A stretch of 64,000 nucleotides of DNA from positions 1 to 64,000 of the forward strand of contig JAMPHV010000003.1 of assembly GCA_023663265.1 (NCBI GenBank), written 5' to 3'. Origin of the DNA: Bacteroides sp. (GTDB lineage Bacteria > Bacillota > Clostridia > Oscillospirales > Ruminococcaceae). Position numbers and translations under genes: made by a program. Position 1 is the first letter of the stretch; every line of letters begins with the position of its first letter. The notes beneath the pieces were generated by a model, which did no database searches, had not been told where the DNA came from, and worked only from the letters and a program-made list of their open reading frames with translations. Of the stretch, positions 7,800-15,624 are shown piece by piece.

Positions 7800-7833
7800 T
7801 GTTAATGACATAAAATGAAAGGGAAAAACATAT

Positions 7834-8337
7834 ATGAAAATCAAGCTTGCGGGCTTGGTCGCCGATTCCATAGTGGACGGTCCGGGCTTTCGCTTTACGA
7901 TATTTACACAAGGCTGTCCTCACCACTGCGAGGGCTGTCATAATCCGCAGACGCATGACTTTAACGGCGGCAGGTATGCCGACTGCGATAAGATAATAGA
8001 AAAAATTCGGCAAAACAGGCTTACCTCGGGAGTTACCTTTTCGGGAGGAGAACCCTTTTGCCAGCCCGAGCCCTGCGCTTACACCGCGAAAAGGCTAAGA
8101 GAGCTCGGTTATAATTTGATGGCTTTTACAGGCTTTACCTTTGAGCAGCTTCTTGAAATGTCCGAAAAGGATAAGCAGGTAAAGGATTTTTTAAGCTGTT
8201 TGGACATAATAATCGACGGTAAATTTGATTTGTCTCAGCGCAGCCTGGAGTTGAGATACAAGGGCAGCAAAAATCAGCGCACCATTGACGTACAGGAAAG
8301 CTTGAAGCGGGGGAGCGCAGTAGAAATTGAAATATAA
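7834..8337 (+). CDS. nrdG: anaerobic ribonucleotide reductase activating protein
   Basis: A 167-residue radical-SAM enzyme. The [4Fe-4S] cluster motif C28-x3-C32-x2-C35 (CPHHCEGC) is followed by NPQTHDF and the glycine-rich FSGGEP that contacts S-adenosylmethionine. NrdG generates the glycyl radical on the class III reductase NrdD, allowing dNTP synthesis without oxygen. NrdD is normally adjacent, but none is in this window. The ribosome site is AAAGGGAAA. The last 11 bases overlap the next gene, suggesting coupled translation with a binding lipoprotein of unrelated function. Confidence 0.95.
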   Translation: MKIKLAGLVADSIVDGPGFRFTIFTQGCPHHCEGCHNPQTHDFNGGRYADCDKIIEKIRQNRLTSGVTFSGGEPFCQPEPCAYTAKRLRELGYNLMAFTGFTFEQLLEMSEKDKQVKDFLSCLDIIIDGKFDLSQRSLELRYKGSKNQRTIDVQESLKRGSAVEIEI

Positions 8338-9955
8338 AAGAATAATAAAAGCCGTTCTTTCGCTTGCTTTGGCGGGGACCTTGACGCTGACCTCAGCCTG
8401 CAAAAAGGACGACGGAACAGGTTATATTTTTAAATACGACATTGCCTCAAATCCTGTCACATTAGACCCTCAGACAGCCTCAGACAGCTCGTCCTACGAA
8501 ATAATAGCCAATATGTTCGAGGGACTTCTGAAGGTAGACAACGAAGGCAGCATACAAAATGCGGCGGCGGAAAGCTATACCGTAAGCGACGACGGGCTGG
8601 TCTACACCTTTAAGCTGCGCGAGGATATTTGTTGGTACGACGGAGACGAATTTGAAACGCCATGTACCGCTGACGACTTTGTGTTTGCTTTTCAGCGGCT
8701 GTTTCGTCCGACAACAAAGTCGAAAACCGCAAGCGGATTTTTTTGCATAAAAAATTCCGAGCAGATAAACAGAGGGTATATCACCGATATAACCGAGCTT
8801 GGCGTTAAGGCGCTCGACGAATATACCTTGGAAATAACCTTAAACTCTCCCAATCCGTCCTTTCCCGTTATGCTTACCACGCCTCCCGCCATGCCGTGCA
8901 GCAGGGAATTTTACGAGAGCTCGGGAGGGAAGTACGGTCTTTACGGCGGCTCTGTTGCCTCAAACGGCGCGTTTTATATTTACCGTTGGAATTACGATAA
9001 ATGGAGCACCGACAACAATAATATTATAATGAGGGTCAATACAAAAAACAACGGGAATAACGATATATCGCCTTACGGACTTAATTTTTTCATAGAAGAG
9101 GCAGACAGCTACCAAAATTTCCTGAACGAGCAAAGCCACGTGTATATAGCTTCGGGCGCTGAAGCGATACAGCTGTTGAATTTGGGCTATGACAACGCCG
9201 AAAGCGAAACAAGGATATGGGGAGTACTTTTTAACACCAAGAGCAAATCCTTTGAGAATGAAAGCTTAAGGCAGGCTTTGGCTTACAGTATTCAAAGGGA
9301 CGCTCTTGAAATAAATTCGGTAGGCTACGGAAAGGCGGCGGGCATTGTCCCCGCCGCGATAAACATAGGCGAGCACGGCTATCGGGAGTTAGCGGAAAAG
9401 GACTGCTTTTTGCCCTATAACAGTCTGCTTTCGGAGCAAGCGATTAACGAAGCCTTGGACAGCGTCAGCAAAAACTCCTGGTCGGGACTTACCGTATACG
9501 TTCCCGACGACGATGTGATCTATGAATACATTTCCGATATTTCGCAGATGTGGCAGTCGGAGCTGAACTTTTACTGTAACGTAAAACGTCTTCCCGATAC
9601 GGATTATGAATCGGTGCTCCTAAACGGTGACTTTGATTTTATAGTGGCGGATATTTCGGGTAATTTCAACAGTCCCTATTCATACTTATCGTCATTTTCC
9701 TCCTCGGGGGGAAGCAATTACAGCGGATATGTCAATTCCAGCTTTAACGCCTTGCTTTCGAGGGCGGAAAACGCCGCCGATGAAAAACAAAGCGCGGAGC
9801 TGTATTATCAGGCGGAAAAAACCATAGTTGATTCCGCCGTGTTCATACCCCTGCTGAATCAAAGCGAGTACGCTTTTTTCGGAGAGGATTGTTTGGGGAT
9901 AGTATACAATCCGTTTACCAAAACGGTCATCTTTAAGGAAGCGAAAAAGTTTTAA
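8327..9955 (+). CDS. peptide/oligopeptide ABC transporter substrate-binding lipoprotein
   Basis: A 542-residue family 5 extracellular binding protein (OppA/DppA type). Signal peptide with lipobox LTSAC, lipidation at Cys25; then the family start NPVTLDPQTASDSSSYEIIANMFEGL in outline, and YTFKLREDICWYDGDEF. It would sit on the outer face of the membrane and pass peptides to a permease. No permease or ATPase gene is near, so it either works with a transporter encoded elsewhere or serves in sensing. It begins inside nrdG and ends one base from the convergent GH25 gene, with no terminator visible between them. Confidence 0.9.
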   Translation: MKYKRIIKAVLSLALAGTLTLTSACKKDDGTGYIFKYDIASNPVTLDPQTASDSSSYEIIANMFEGLLKVDNEGSIQNAAAESYTVSDDGLVYTFKLREDICWYDGDEFETPCTADDFVFAFQRLFRPTTKSKTASGFFCIKNSEQINRGYITDITELGVKALDEYTLEITLNSPNPSFPVMLTTPPAMPCSREFYESSGGKYGLYGGSVASNGAFYIYRWNYDKWSTDNNNIIMRVNTKNNGNNDISPYGLNFFIEEADSYQNFLNEQSHVYIASGAEAIQLLNLGYDNAESETRIWGVLFNTKSKSFENESLRQALAYSIQRDALEINSVGYGKAAGIVPAAINIGEHGYRELAEKDCFLPYNSLLSEQAINEALDSVSKNSWSGLTVYVPDDDVIYEYISDISQMWQSELNFYCNVKRLPDTDYESVLLNGDFDFIVADISGNFNSPYSYLSSFSSSGGSNYSGYVNSSFNALLSRAENAADEKQSAELYYQAEKTIVDSAVFIPLLNQSEYAFFGEDCLGIVYNPFTKTVIFKEAKKF

Positions 9956-9956
9956 T

Positions 9957-11345
9957 TTATTCCAGTTTATTGAGCCCGTAATCTCTGAATATATCGGGGA
10001 AATCTCTGTAAGCCACGTTATAGTCCACATTTCCCTCTATACCGTTGACTCTGCCTTCATGCGAATACTGCCATATATAGTAATCGTAATCCGTATCGGG
10101 TTCGGGGTCGTCCAATTTTGCCACCCAAACGGCGTAATTTTCCTTTAGGGAGCGGCTGAAATGATTGTCCAGCCGAGCCTGGTAGGAATAAAGCATAGGG
10201 TAATAGCCGCCGCCCGATATTATTTCCAAAAAAGCTTCGGCTACGTCGGTCATATCAACTCGCCGTCCCGTTTCTTCCATATCCAAGACAACGGGAAAGG
10301 TTATTTCATAGCCGTCCAGCAGATTTAAAAAGAAGTAGGCTTCCCGTTCCGCCTCTCCCACGGTTTCGGCGTAGCTGTAAAAATATACCCCCACGTCTAT
10401 GCCGTACCTGTTGGCAGCCTCGATATTCCGACGAAAATGGGTGTCCTCCTTAGGTCCCGTTTCGTCTATATCGCCTCTTCCCGCTCTTATCACGGCAAAA
10501 TCTATTCCGGATTCGGAAACCGCTTCCCAGTCGATCTCTCCCTGCACCCATGAAACGTCTATTCCTCTTAAGATAACCTCCTCTTCGTTTTTTAATATAT
10601 CGGAGGAAAAAACGGAAAGGTCGGTATGCAAAGCCGAATCGGTTATATTCCCTGCGGAGGCTTGTATAATCTTTCCGTATTCGGTAACGGAGCTCCCCTC
10701 CCGCAGATTCATTTCCGAGAAAACAAATATGTTTCCTTTTCGTTCCACCGTTATGCTGCCGGAGCTGTCGAAAATACCCTCCTCCACCGTGATATTTCCT
10801 CCGTTTATCAATTCTCCGTCGTTTTCTATGTAAATATTTCCCATGCTTGAAAGGGAAGCGCTGCGGGTAAGCATTAGGCTTCCCGCGTCCGTTAGGACGC
10901 CGCCTTGATCCAGCACCGACGCCGTTTTGAGCTCCAAGCTGCCCTCCGGGCGTATATCGAGAAGACCCGACACGATAAAAGAGGAGCTTTCTTCGGCGCA
11001 AGCGCTGCCATATAAGGAAAGGGTCCCGCTCTCGGATACTTTGATGCCGCCCGATGAGACGAGCGCGCTTTTTTGTCTTAGGTTGACGCCGCCGTCTATG
11101 GTCAAGGAAACTCCTTCGGGTATTATCAGCTCTGCGTTTTCCCTAAGTGTAACAACGGTTTCGGCGGGAACGGTCATATCCGTCTGAAGCACCGCTCTGC
11201 CGCTTACCACATAGGAACGGTTATTACGCAGCCTTTCCGCACCAGTCCATTCTCCCTCGGGCATGGCGGAAACCGCGGAAAAGCCGAAGCAGCCTGCCAC
11301 GCTGACAACGGCAATGATTGTAAGTATGCGCCCGACAAGCTTCAT
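9957..11345 (-). CDS. secreted GH25 lysozyme with beta-solenoid-like N-terminal region
   Basis: Residues 259-460 form a glycoside hydrolase family 25 domain that cleaves MurNAc-GlcNAc bonds: GIDVSWVQGEIDW (Asp263), VGVYFYSYA, FPVVLDMEET with the DxE pair Asp355/Glu357, and YYIWQYS. A signal peptide covers residues 1-27. Between them, residues 50-250 are a run of short strand-like units (repeated pattern of hydrophobic residue, Gly, Ser/Asn, small loops) that looks like a right-handed beta-helix. I do not know this N-terminal region from other lysozymes; it may bind wall or exopolysaccharide. Length 462. RBS GTGAGGG precedes the start. Confidence 0.85.
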   Translation of the reverse strand: MKLVGRILTIIAVVSVAGCFGFSAVSAMPEGEWTGAERLRNNRSYVVSGRAVLQTDMTVPAETVVTLRENAELIIPEGVSLTIDGGVNLRQKSALVSSGGIKVSESGTLSLYGSACAEESSSFIVSGLLDIRPEGSLELKTASVLDQGGVLTDAGSLMLTRSASLSSMGNIYIENDGELINGGNITVEEGIFDSSGSITVERKGNIFVFSEMNLREGSSVTEYGKIIQASAGNITDSALHTDLSVFSSDILKNEEEVILRGIDVSWVQGEIDWEAVSESGIDFAVIRAGRGDIDETGPKEDTHFRRNIEAANRYGIDVGVYFYSYAETVGEAEREAYFFLNLLDGYEITFPVVLDMEETGRRVDMTDVAEAFLEIISGGGYYPMLYSYQARLDNHFSRSLKENYAVWVAKLDDPEPDTDYDYYIWQYSHEGRVNGIEGNVDYNVAYRDFPDIFRDYGLNKLE

Positions 11346-11426
11346 CTTCGATCCCTCACTTTCGGCTTTTTATTTAACAGAGCTTTTTCCGTAACATAAT
11401 CAATCGATTTTTATAAGTACGGTATT

Positions 11427-11455
11427 ATTTTATCACAAATCGCAAAATATTGCAA
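11427..11455 (-). promoter_or_regulatory. probable promoter of the GH25 gene
   Basis: TTGCAA (11450-11455) and TAAAAT (11427-11432) on the minus strand with a 17-base spacer. Confidence 0.6.
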
Positions 11456-11491
11456 CACCCGACAAAATTTCTTTAATCGTCGCTTTATTGA

Positions 11492-11520
11492 TTGAAATAT
11501 TTATAAGGATAATGTATAAT
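11492..11520 (+). promoter_or_regulatory. promoter of the acyltransferase gene
   Basis: TTGAAA (11492-11497), 17-base spacer, TATAAT (11515-11520), 33 bases before the start codon. Confidence 0.8.
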
Positions 11521-11552
11521 TATATCAATTCAAGAAGAAAGAGGACAGTGGT

Positions 11553-12806
11553 ATGAAAACGAATAAAAAAGGCGATATGACGCCCTTTGATATGAAAAAA
11601 AGACCTTGCAGGCAAAGCCCTCTGCTGCTGCCCATAGTATGGGGAGCGTCTTTTCTGCTGACAAGAAGATTCGGTCTTAAAATCAAGCGTACGGGCATGG
11701 ACGGGCTAAAGCCCCCATTTCTTGTTATTTCAACTCATCAAGGCTTTACCGATTACTATATCGCTCCCTTGTCCGTATTTCCCCATAGGGCAAGCTATAT
11801 TTCGGATATGGAGGGCTTTGCGGCTTTCGGGGATACCCTGTACCGAAAAATAGGCTGTATCGGAAAAAGACGTTTTGTCACTGATATGGCGGTGCTGAAC
11901 AATATAAAATACGCGTTGAACAAAAATAAGGACATTGTTTTTGTTTTTCCCGAAGCGAGACATTCCAATGTCGGCACTACCTCGCAGCTGCCGAATAATT
12001 TGGGCAGACTGGTCAAATATTTAAAGGTGCCTGTGGCGGTGCTTACCGTCCACGGCAGTTATCTCGTTTCGCCGTTTTGGGACGAGGAGCACATAAGAAA
12101 AGCTCCCGTCCGAGCGGAAATAAAGCTTCTTTATACTGTCGAGGAGCTTGAGAATACCGACGAGCGCGAGATCGGCGAAAGGCTGAAAAAGGAGCTTGAC
12201 TATGACGAATACAAATGGCAGTATGACAATAAGATAAAGATAACCTGCAAGAACAGGGCGGAGGGATTAAGCTCGGCTTTATACGTATGCAAAAGCTGCG
12301 GAAGCGAATTTACGATGCGAGACGAGGGCAGCACGGTTTTTTGTACCCAATGCGGTGAAAAATGGGAGATGTCGGAATACGGTCAGCTTATAAATCAAAG
12401 GAGCGGGGAAGCGGTCCACATTCCCTTTTGGTACGACAGTCAAAGGGAAAGGGTCAAGCTTGAAATAGAGGAGGAGGGCTATCGGTGCGAGTTTCCCGCA
12501 ACGGTTGAAGCCTTGCCCAACGAAAAAGGCTTCGTACCTATGGGGGAGGGCAGGCTTGAGCATACAAGAAAGGGCTTCCTCCTTGAGATAAATGGGAAAA
12601 AGCTGTTTTTCCCTACAAGGGCTTTGCCGTCCGTTCAGACCGAGTATAATTATAAGGGTAAGGGCAAATGCATCGTGCTTTCCACAAAGGACTGCTGTTA
12701 TTACGTTTACAGTAGGGAAATAAGCTTCAATCCGACAAAGCTTCAGTTTGCCGCCGAGTGGCTTTATTTTTCGGGAAGGCGAACAATAACAAACATCGTT
12801 GAGTAA
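11553..12806 (+). CDS. PlsC-like acyltransferase fused to a zinc ribbon and C-terminal domain
   Basis: Residues 25-220 form a 1-acylglycerol-3-phosphate acyltransferase-type domain with the catalytic H-x4-D motif (H62-QGFT-D67) and the substrate motif VFPEARHS near 130. A CxxC...CxxC zinc ribbon follows (CKSCG...CTQCG, about residues 248-270), then some 150 residues of unassigned beta-rich sequence. At 417 residues it is far longer than PlsC (about 240). Acyl transfer to a phospholipid precursor is likely from the motifs; the role of the zinc ribbon and tail is unknown. RBS AGAAAGAGGA. Its stop is two bases from that of the convergent TetR gene. Confidence 0.78.
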   Translation: MKTNKKGDMTPFDMKKRPCRQSPLLLPIVWGASFLLTRRFGLKIKRTGMDGLKPPFLVISTHQGFTDYYIAPLSVFPHRASYISDMEGFAAFGDTLYRKIGCIGKRRFVTDMAVLNNIKYALNKNKDIVFVFPEARHSNVGTTSQLPNNLGRLVKYLKVPVAVLTVHGSYLVSPFWDEEHIRKAPVRAEIKLLYTVEELENTDEREIGERLKKELDYDEYKWQYDNKIKITCKNRAEGLSSALYVCKSCGSEFTMRDEGSTVFCTQCGEKWEMSEYGQLINQRSGEAVHIPFWYDSQRERVKLEIEEEGYRCEFPATVEALPNEKGFVPMGEGRLEHTRKGFLLEINGKKLFFPTRALPSVQTEYNYKGKGKCIVLSTKDCCYYVYSREISFNPTKLQFAAEWLYFSGRRTITNIVE

Positions 12807-12808
12807 AT

Positions 12809-13363
12809 TTACAGAGCACTGCATATATTGTATGAATCAAAAAGCTGCCGAAAAGCCTCAGAGACCTCTTTATCCAACTCCTCAGCCGACTCCTTTCTGC
12901 CGCTCCTTATCCATTCGCATAATACGCTGATGATCGCTCCCGTTAATATTGTTGCACAATACTTATTACATTCATCCTTTTTATCCATTTTCATTATTGC
13001 CCTAATTTCTTTCTCGTACTTGGAAACACAAGTATACAAGATATATTCTCGCCTGCTTGTGATAATAAGCTCCAAAAAATCCGCGATTTTTAATCCCTGT
13101 TCGGTCAAATCTCTTGTGGTGACGTACTCCTTACTGTGAAGCTCTCCGAGAAATCTTTTGATTGCCATATCACAGCTATACTCCAACACGTCCTCGGTTC
13201 TGTCAAAAAGTCTGTAAAACGTTGCTCTGCCTATAGCTGCGTTTTTTTGAATATCCGTTATCGTAATATTTTCAAAAGTTTTTTTCTTGAGGCACTCCTT
13301 CATTGAGTTTATTATAAGCTCCGCTGATTTTTGCGACCTTTTATCCTCCTTGATATGAAACAT
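12809..13363 (-). CDS. TetR/AcrR-family regulator
   Basis: A 184-residue protein with an N-terminal helix-turn-helix (ITITDIQKNAAIGRATFYRLF, residues 33-53) and an all-helical C-terminal ligand domain. The shape is typical of the TetR group that includes DhaS-like regulators. It is transcribed divergently from an HdeD-like membrane protein 110 bases away and probably controls that gene. RBS AAAGGAG precedes the start. Confidence 0.85.
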   Translation of the reverse strand: MFHIKEDKRSQKSAELIINSMKECLKKKTFENITITDIQKNAAIGRATFYRLFDRTEDVLEYSCDMAIKRFLGELHSKEYVTTRDLTEQGLKIADFLELIITSRREYILYTCVSKYEKEIRAIMKMDKKDECNKYCATILTGAIISVLCEWIRSGRKESAEELDKEVSEAFRQLFDSYNICSAL

Positions 13364-13398
13364 TTTTTTACTCCTTTATTCCGTATTTTATGGAACTA

Positions 13399-13427
13399 TT
13401 GACTTATATCTTTGATAATGTTACAAT
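13399..13427 (+). promoter_or_regulatory. promoter of the HdeD-like gene
   Basis: TTGACT (13399-13404), 17-base spacer, TACAAT (13422-13427). Confidence 0.75.
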
Positions 13428-13473
13428 ATTTTTAACAAAAAGTCAAGCTATAAAAATGTATGGAGGAATTGTT

Positions 13474-14025
13474 ATGAAGTTGCTTAAACAAAACGGAAAT
13501 GCGATCGTTACATGTTTGGTAGAGATAGTAACGGGAATTTTACTGCTGATAGATCCCGTTGGTTTTACCGCAGGCATTATAATTGTTGTGGGAATAGGGC
13601 TGTTGCTTAACGGACTCATAAATGTTATCAAATATTTTAGGACAGACACTGTGGAAGCAGCGCGGCAGCAGATGCTCACTCATGGACTTGTATCACTTCT
13701 TGCGGGAGCTTTCTGCGCGTTTAATCCCAATTGGTTTATTGTTACTTTCCCTGTGATCGCGGTGATTTATGGCGTTGCGGTTTTGATCGTGGGACTCGGT
13801 AAAATACAGATCACCGTAGATATGATAAGGCTAAAAAACAATAATTGGTTCTTGGGAGCAATAAGCGCGCTGGTTTCCGTTATATGCGCTGTGGTTATAA
13901 TCTTAAACCCGTTTGCGTCTACCATGGTTCTTTGGATATTCACGGGAATATCGCTGATCCTTGAGGCGGTAATTGACGCTGTCGTACTGATAGTTAACCG
14001 CCGTAAAGGCAATAAAGAAGAGTAA
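13474..14025 (+). CDS. HdeD/DUF308-family membrane protein
   Basis: 183 residues with six hydrophobic segments in three hairpin-like pairs, rich in Gly, Ile and Val, as in HdeD/DUF308 proteins (for example GIIIVVGIGLLLNGLINVIKY). HdeD is linked to acid resistance in enterobacteria; the function in Firmicutes is not established. The start MKLLKQN is chosen because TATGGAGGAATTGTT precedes it; an upstream in-frame ATG lies in the promoter. Divergent TetR gene is the likely regulator. Confidence 0.8.
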   Translation: MKLLKQNGNAIVTCLVEIVTGILLLIDPVGFTAGIIIVVGIGLLLNGLINVIKYFRTDTVEAARQQMLTHGLVSLLAGAFCAFNPNWFIVTFPVIAVIYGVAVLIVGLGKIQITVDMIRLKNNNWFLGAISALVSVICAVVIILNPFASTMVLWIFTGISLILEAVIDAVVLIVNRRKGNKEE

Positions 14026-14030
14026 ATCTT

Positions 14031-14085
14031 ATACTAATAACCAATTCAACTCTGTTTTTTCTTGTGTTGAATTGGTTATTAGTAT
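14031..14085. terminator. 20-bp perfect inverted repeat after the HdeD-like gene
   Basis: A 20-base arm (14031-14050) is perfectly complementary to 14066-14085, loop 15 nt containing six T residues. It starts six bases after the stop codon, so it is probably the terminator, though there is no strong U-run after the stem and the perfect symmetry is unusual. The 246 bases from here to spmA hold no gene that I can support. Confidence 0.55.
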
Positions 14086-14331
14086 TATTTCATAATGTAG
14101 CATAAAATGTTATTTTTGAGCTGCTGCTTTTGATTTTTGTCAATTGCGGCAGTTTTTTATGCCGATAACCGAGGGAGCTTTGCTGCCTCGCTTCGCTTTT
14201 GCTTCTTGTACTATTTACTAATTGAAAAACAGAGAGGGCGTGAAATTTAATAAGCTGTGCAATAAAAAAGTCATATCCTCAAAAGCTTAACATATAGTAT
14301 TATTATTTAACGCTTTAAGGAGAGTGAGCCT

Positions 14332-14922
14332 ATGATGAAATATATTTTCGGCGGACTTGTTCTGCTGTCGGTGATCATCGGTTTTTCAAGGGGAGAAGCG
14401 AGTGCGGTCAGCAACGCGCTGATCTCTTCATGCGCGGACGCGGTAACGCTTTGTATAAGCCTTTGCGGTATTATCTGCCTTTGGAGCGGAATAATGCGGG
14501 CAGCGCAAAGCTCGGGTCTTACCGAAATTGTGGCTAAGGGGCTCAGCCCTCTATTAAAAAGACTTTTTAAAGGAATTTCGCAAAAGGGCGAGGCAATGCA
14601 GTTTATCGTTTTAAATATAACCGCGAATTTGCTGGGGCTCGGTAACGCTTCAACGCCCTTTGGGATAGCCGCCGTTAGGGCGATGGAAAAGGAGGAAAAG
14701 ACCGAGGGCGCGGCAAGCGACAATATGATATTGTTTGTTGTGCTGAATACGGCAAGCCTACAGCTTATCCCCACCACAGCCGCCGCCCTTAGGCTGCAGC
14801 ACGGCTCCGCCGCTCCCATGGAGATACTTCCCGCCGTGTGGGCGGTATCGGCGGCTAATGTGATCCTCACCGTTTCGGGAGCCAAGATAATGAGCAGACT
14901 TTGGAAAAAAAGGGCGCGATAG
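14332..14922 (+). CDS. spmA: spore maturation protein A
   Basis: SpmA and SpmB are membrane proteins required for proper dehydration of the spore core. This 196-residue protein has the nucleoside-recognition (Gate) domain pattern, with NITANLLGLGNASTPFGI near residues 93-110 and several membrane segments. RBS AAGGAGAGTGAG precedes ATG; a second ATG follows immediately. It is followed after 27 bases by spmB, as in Bacillus. The order and motif make the assignment strong. Confidence 0.93.
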   Translation: MMKYIFGGLVLLSVIIGFSRGEASAVSNALISSCADAVTLCISLCGIICLWSGIMRAAQSSGLTEIVAKGLSPLLKRLFKGISQKGEAMQFIVLNITANLLGLGNASTPFGIAAVRAMEKEEKTEGAASDNMILFVVLNTASLQLIPTTAAALRLQHGSAAPMEILPAVWAVSAANVILTVSGAKIMSRLWKKRAR

Positions 14923-14949
14923 TTTTCGGAAGTGAGGGGGACGAAACCG

Positions 14950-15474
14950 ATGAACATAAATATAGGCGATTACGCAATACCGCTGATTTTCGCTATTGTC
15001 TGTCTATACTCGCTTATAAAGCGCACCGATCTGTTCGGAGAATTTATAAAGGGCGCTGAAGAGGGCTTACATACGGTAAAGGATATTTTTCCCTCGCTTA
15101 TGGCGCTTGTGGTCAGTGTGGGAATGTTTCGCTCATGCGGAGGCGTCGAGCTGATAAGCAAGCTTTTACAGCCCGTGACCGATTTTTTCGGATTTCCCTC
15201 GGAATGTACTCCGCTTATGGTATTACGCCCCTTTTCGGGCAGCGGCGCAATGGCGATTTTTGAAACCATACTTGACGAAAACGGAGCGGACAGCTTTGCC
15301 GGCAGAGTTGCCTCGGTAATGCTGGGCAGCAGCGAGACCACCTTTTATACCATTGCCGTTTATTTTGCGGCTACAAAAGTTAAGAAAATGAGATACGCAT
15401 TGGCTGCCGCTTTGATCGGCGATCTGTGCGGCTGGTTTTTAAGCGCAGCGGCGGTCAGACTGCTTTTGGGCTAA
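14950..15474 (+). CDS. spmB: spore maturation protein B
   Basis: A 174-residue partner of SpmA with the second Gate-type domain: LVVSVGMFRSCGGVELI, LRPFSGSGAMAIF and VMLGSSETTFYTIAVYF. Start MNINIGDYA follows GAGGGGGA; an in-frame ATG six codons upstream overlaps the ribosome site and is less likely. Its 3' side abuts a repeat element that probably terminates transcription. Confidence 0.93.
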   Translation: MNINIGDYAIPLIFAIVCLYSLIKRTDLFGEFIKGAEEGLHTVKDIFPSLMALVVSVGMFRSCGGVELISKLLQPVTDFFGFPSECTPLMVLRPFSGSGAMAIFETILDENGADSFAGRVASVMLGSSETTFYTIAVYFAATKVKKMRYALAAALIGDLCGWFLSAAAVRLLLG

Positions 15475-15481
15475 CATCAAG

Positions 15482-15617
15482 CTTATAAATTTGCACCGCA
15501 AAAATCAAAATCCGTCGGCGAAGCCGACACCTTAATTATCAATTATCAATTATCAATTGTCAATTATTATAATAAAAACGACCCGTTTTCGACAGGTCGT
15601 TTTTTACAGCCCCTTTT
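15482..15617. repeat. dispersed hairpin-rich repeat, copy A
   Basis: A ~136-bp segment nearly identical to the reverse complement of 25853-25994. Modules in order: CGCAAAAATCAAAATCCG, a GTCGGC-GAA-GCCGAC hairpin, tandem units of TTATCAA/TTGTCAA, and an AACGACC...GGTCGTTTTTT hairpin with U-run. It lies between the convergent ends of spmB and murD and can terminate transcription from both sides. Similar TTATCAATTA arrays are non-coding; I see no open frame. Confidence 0.88.
15584..15607. terminator. terminator hairpin inside repeat copy A
   Basis: AACGACC pairs with GGTCGTT around an 11-nt loop, with T6 on the plus side and A-rich sequence (T-rich on the minus side) on the other. It can end spmAB (plus) and murD (minus) transcripts. 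Confidence 0.75.
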
Positions 15618-15624
15618 GCAGCTT

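Noticed and set aside
15530..15570. CRISPR array in the TTATCAATTA repeats
   Set aside because: The units are about 10 bases, contiguous, without spacers, and the same array occurs in copy B; this is a simple modular repeat.
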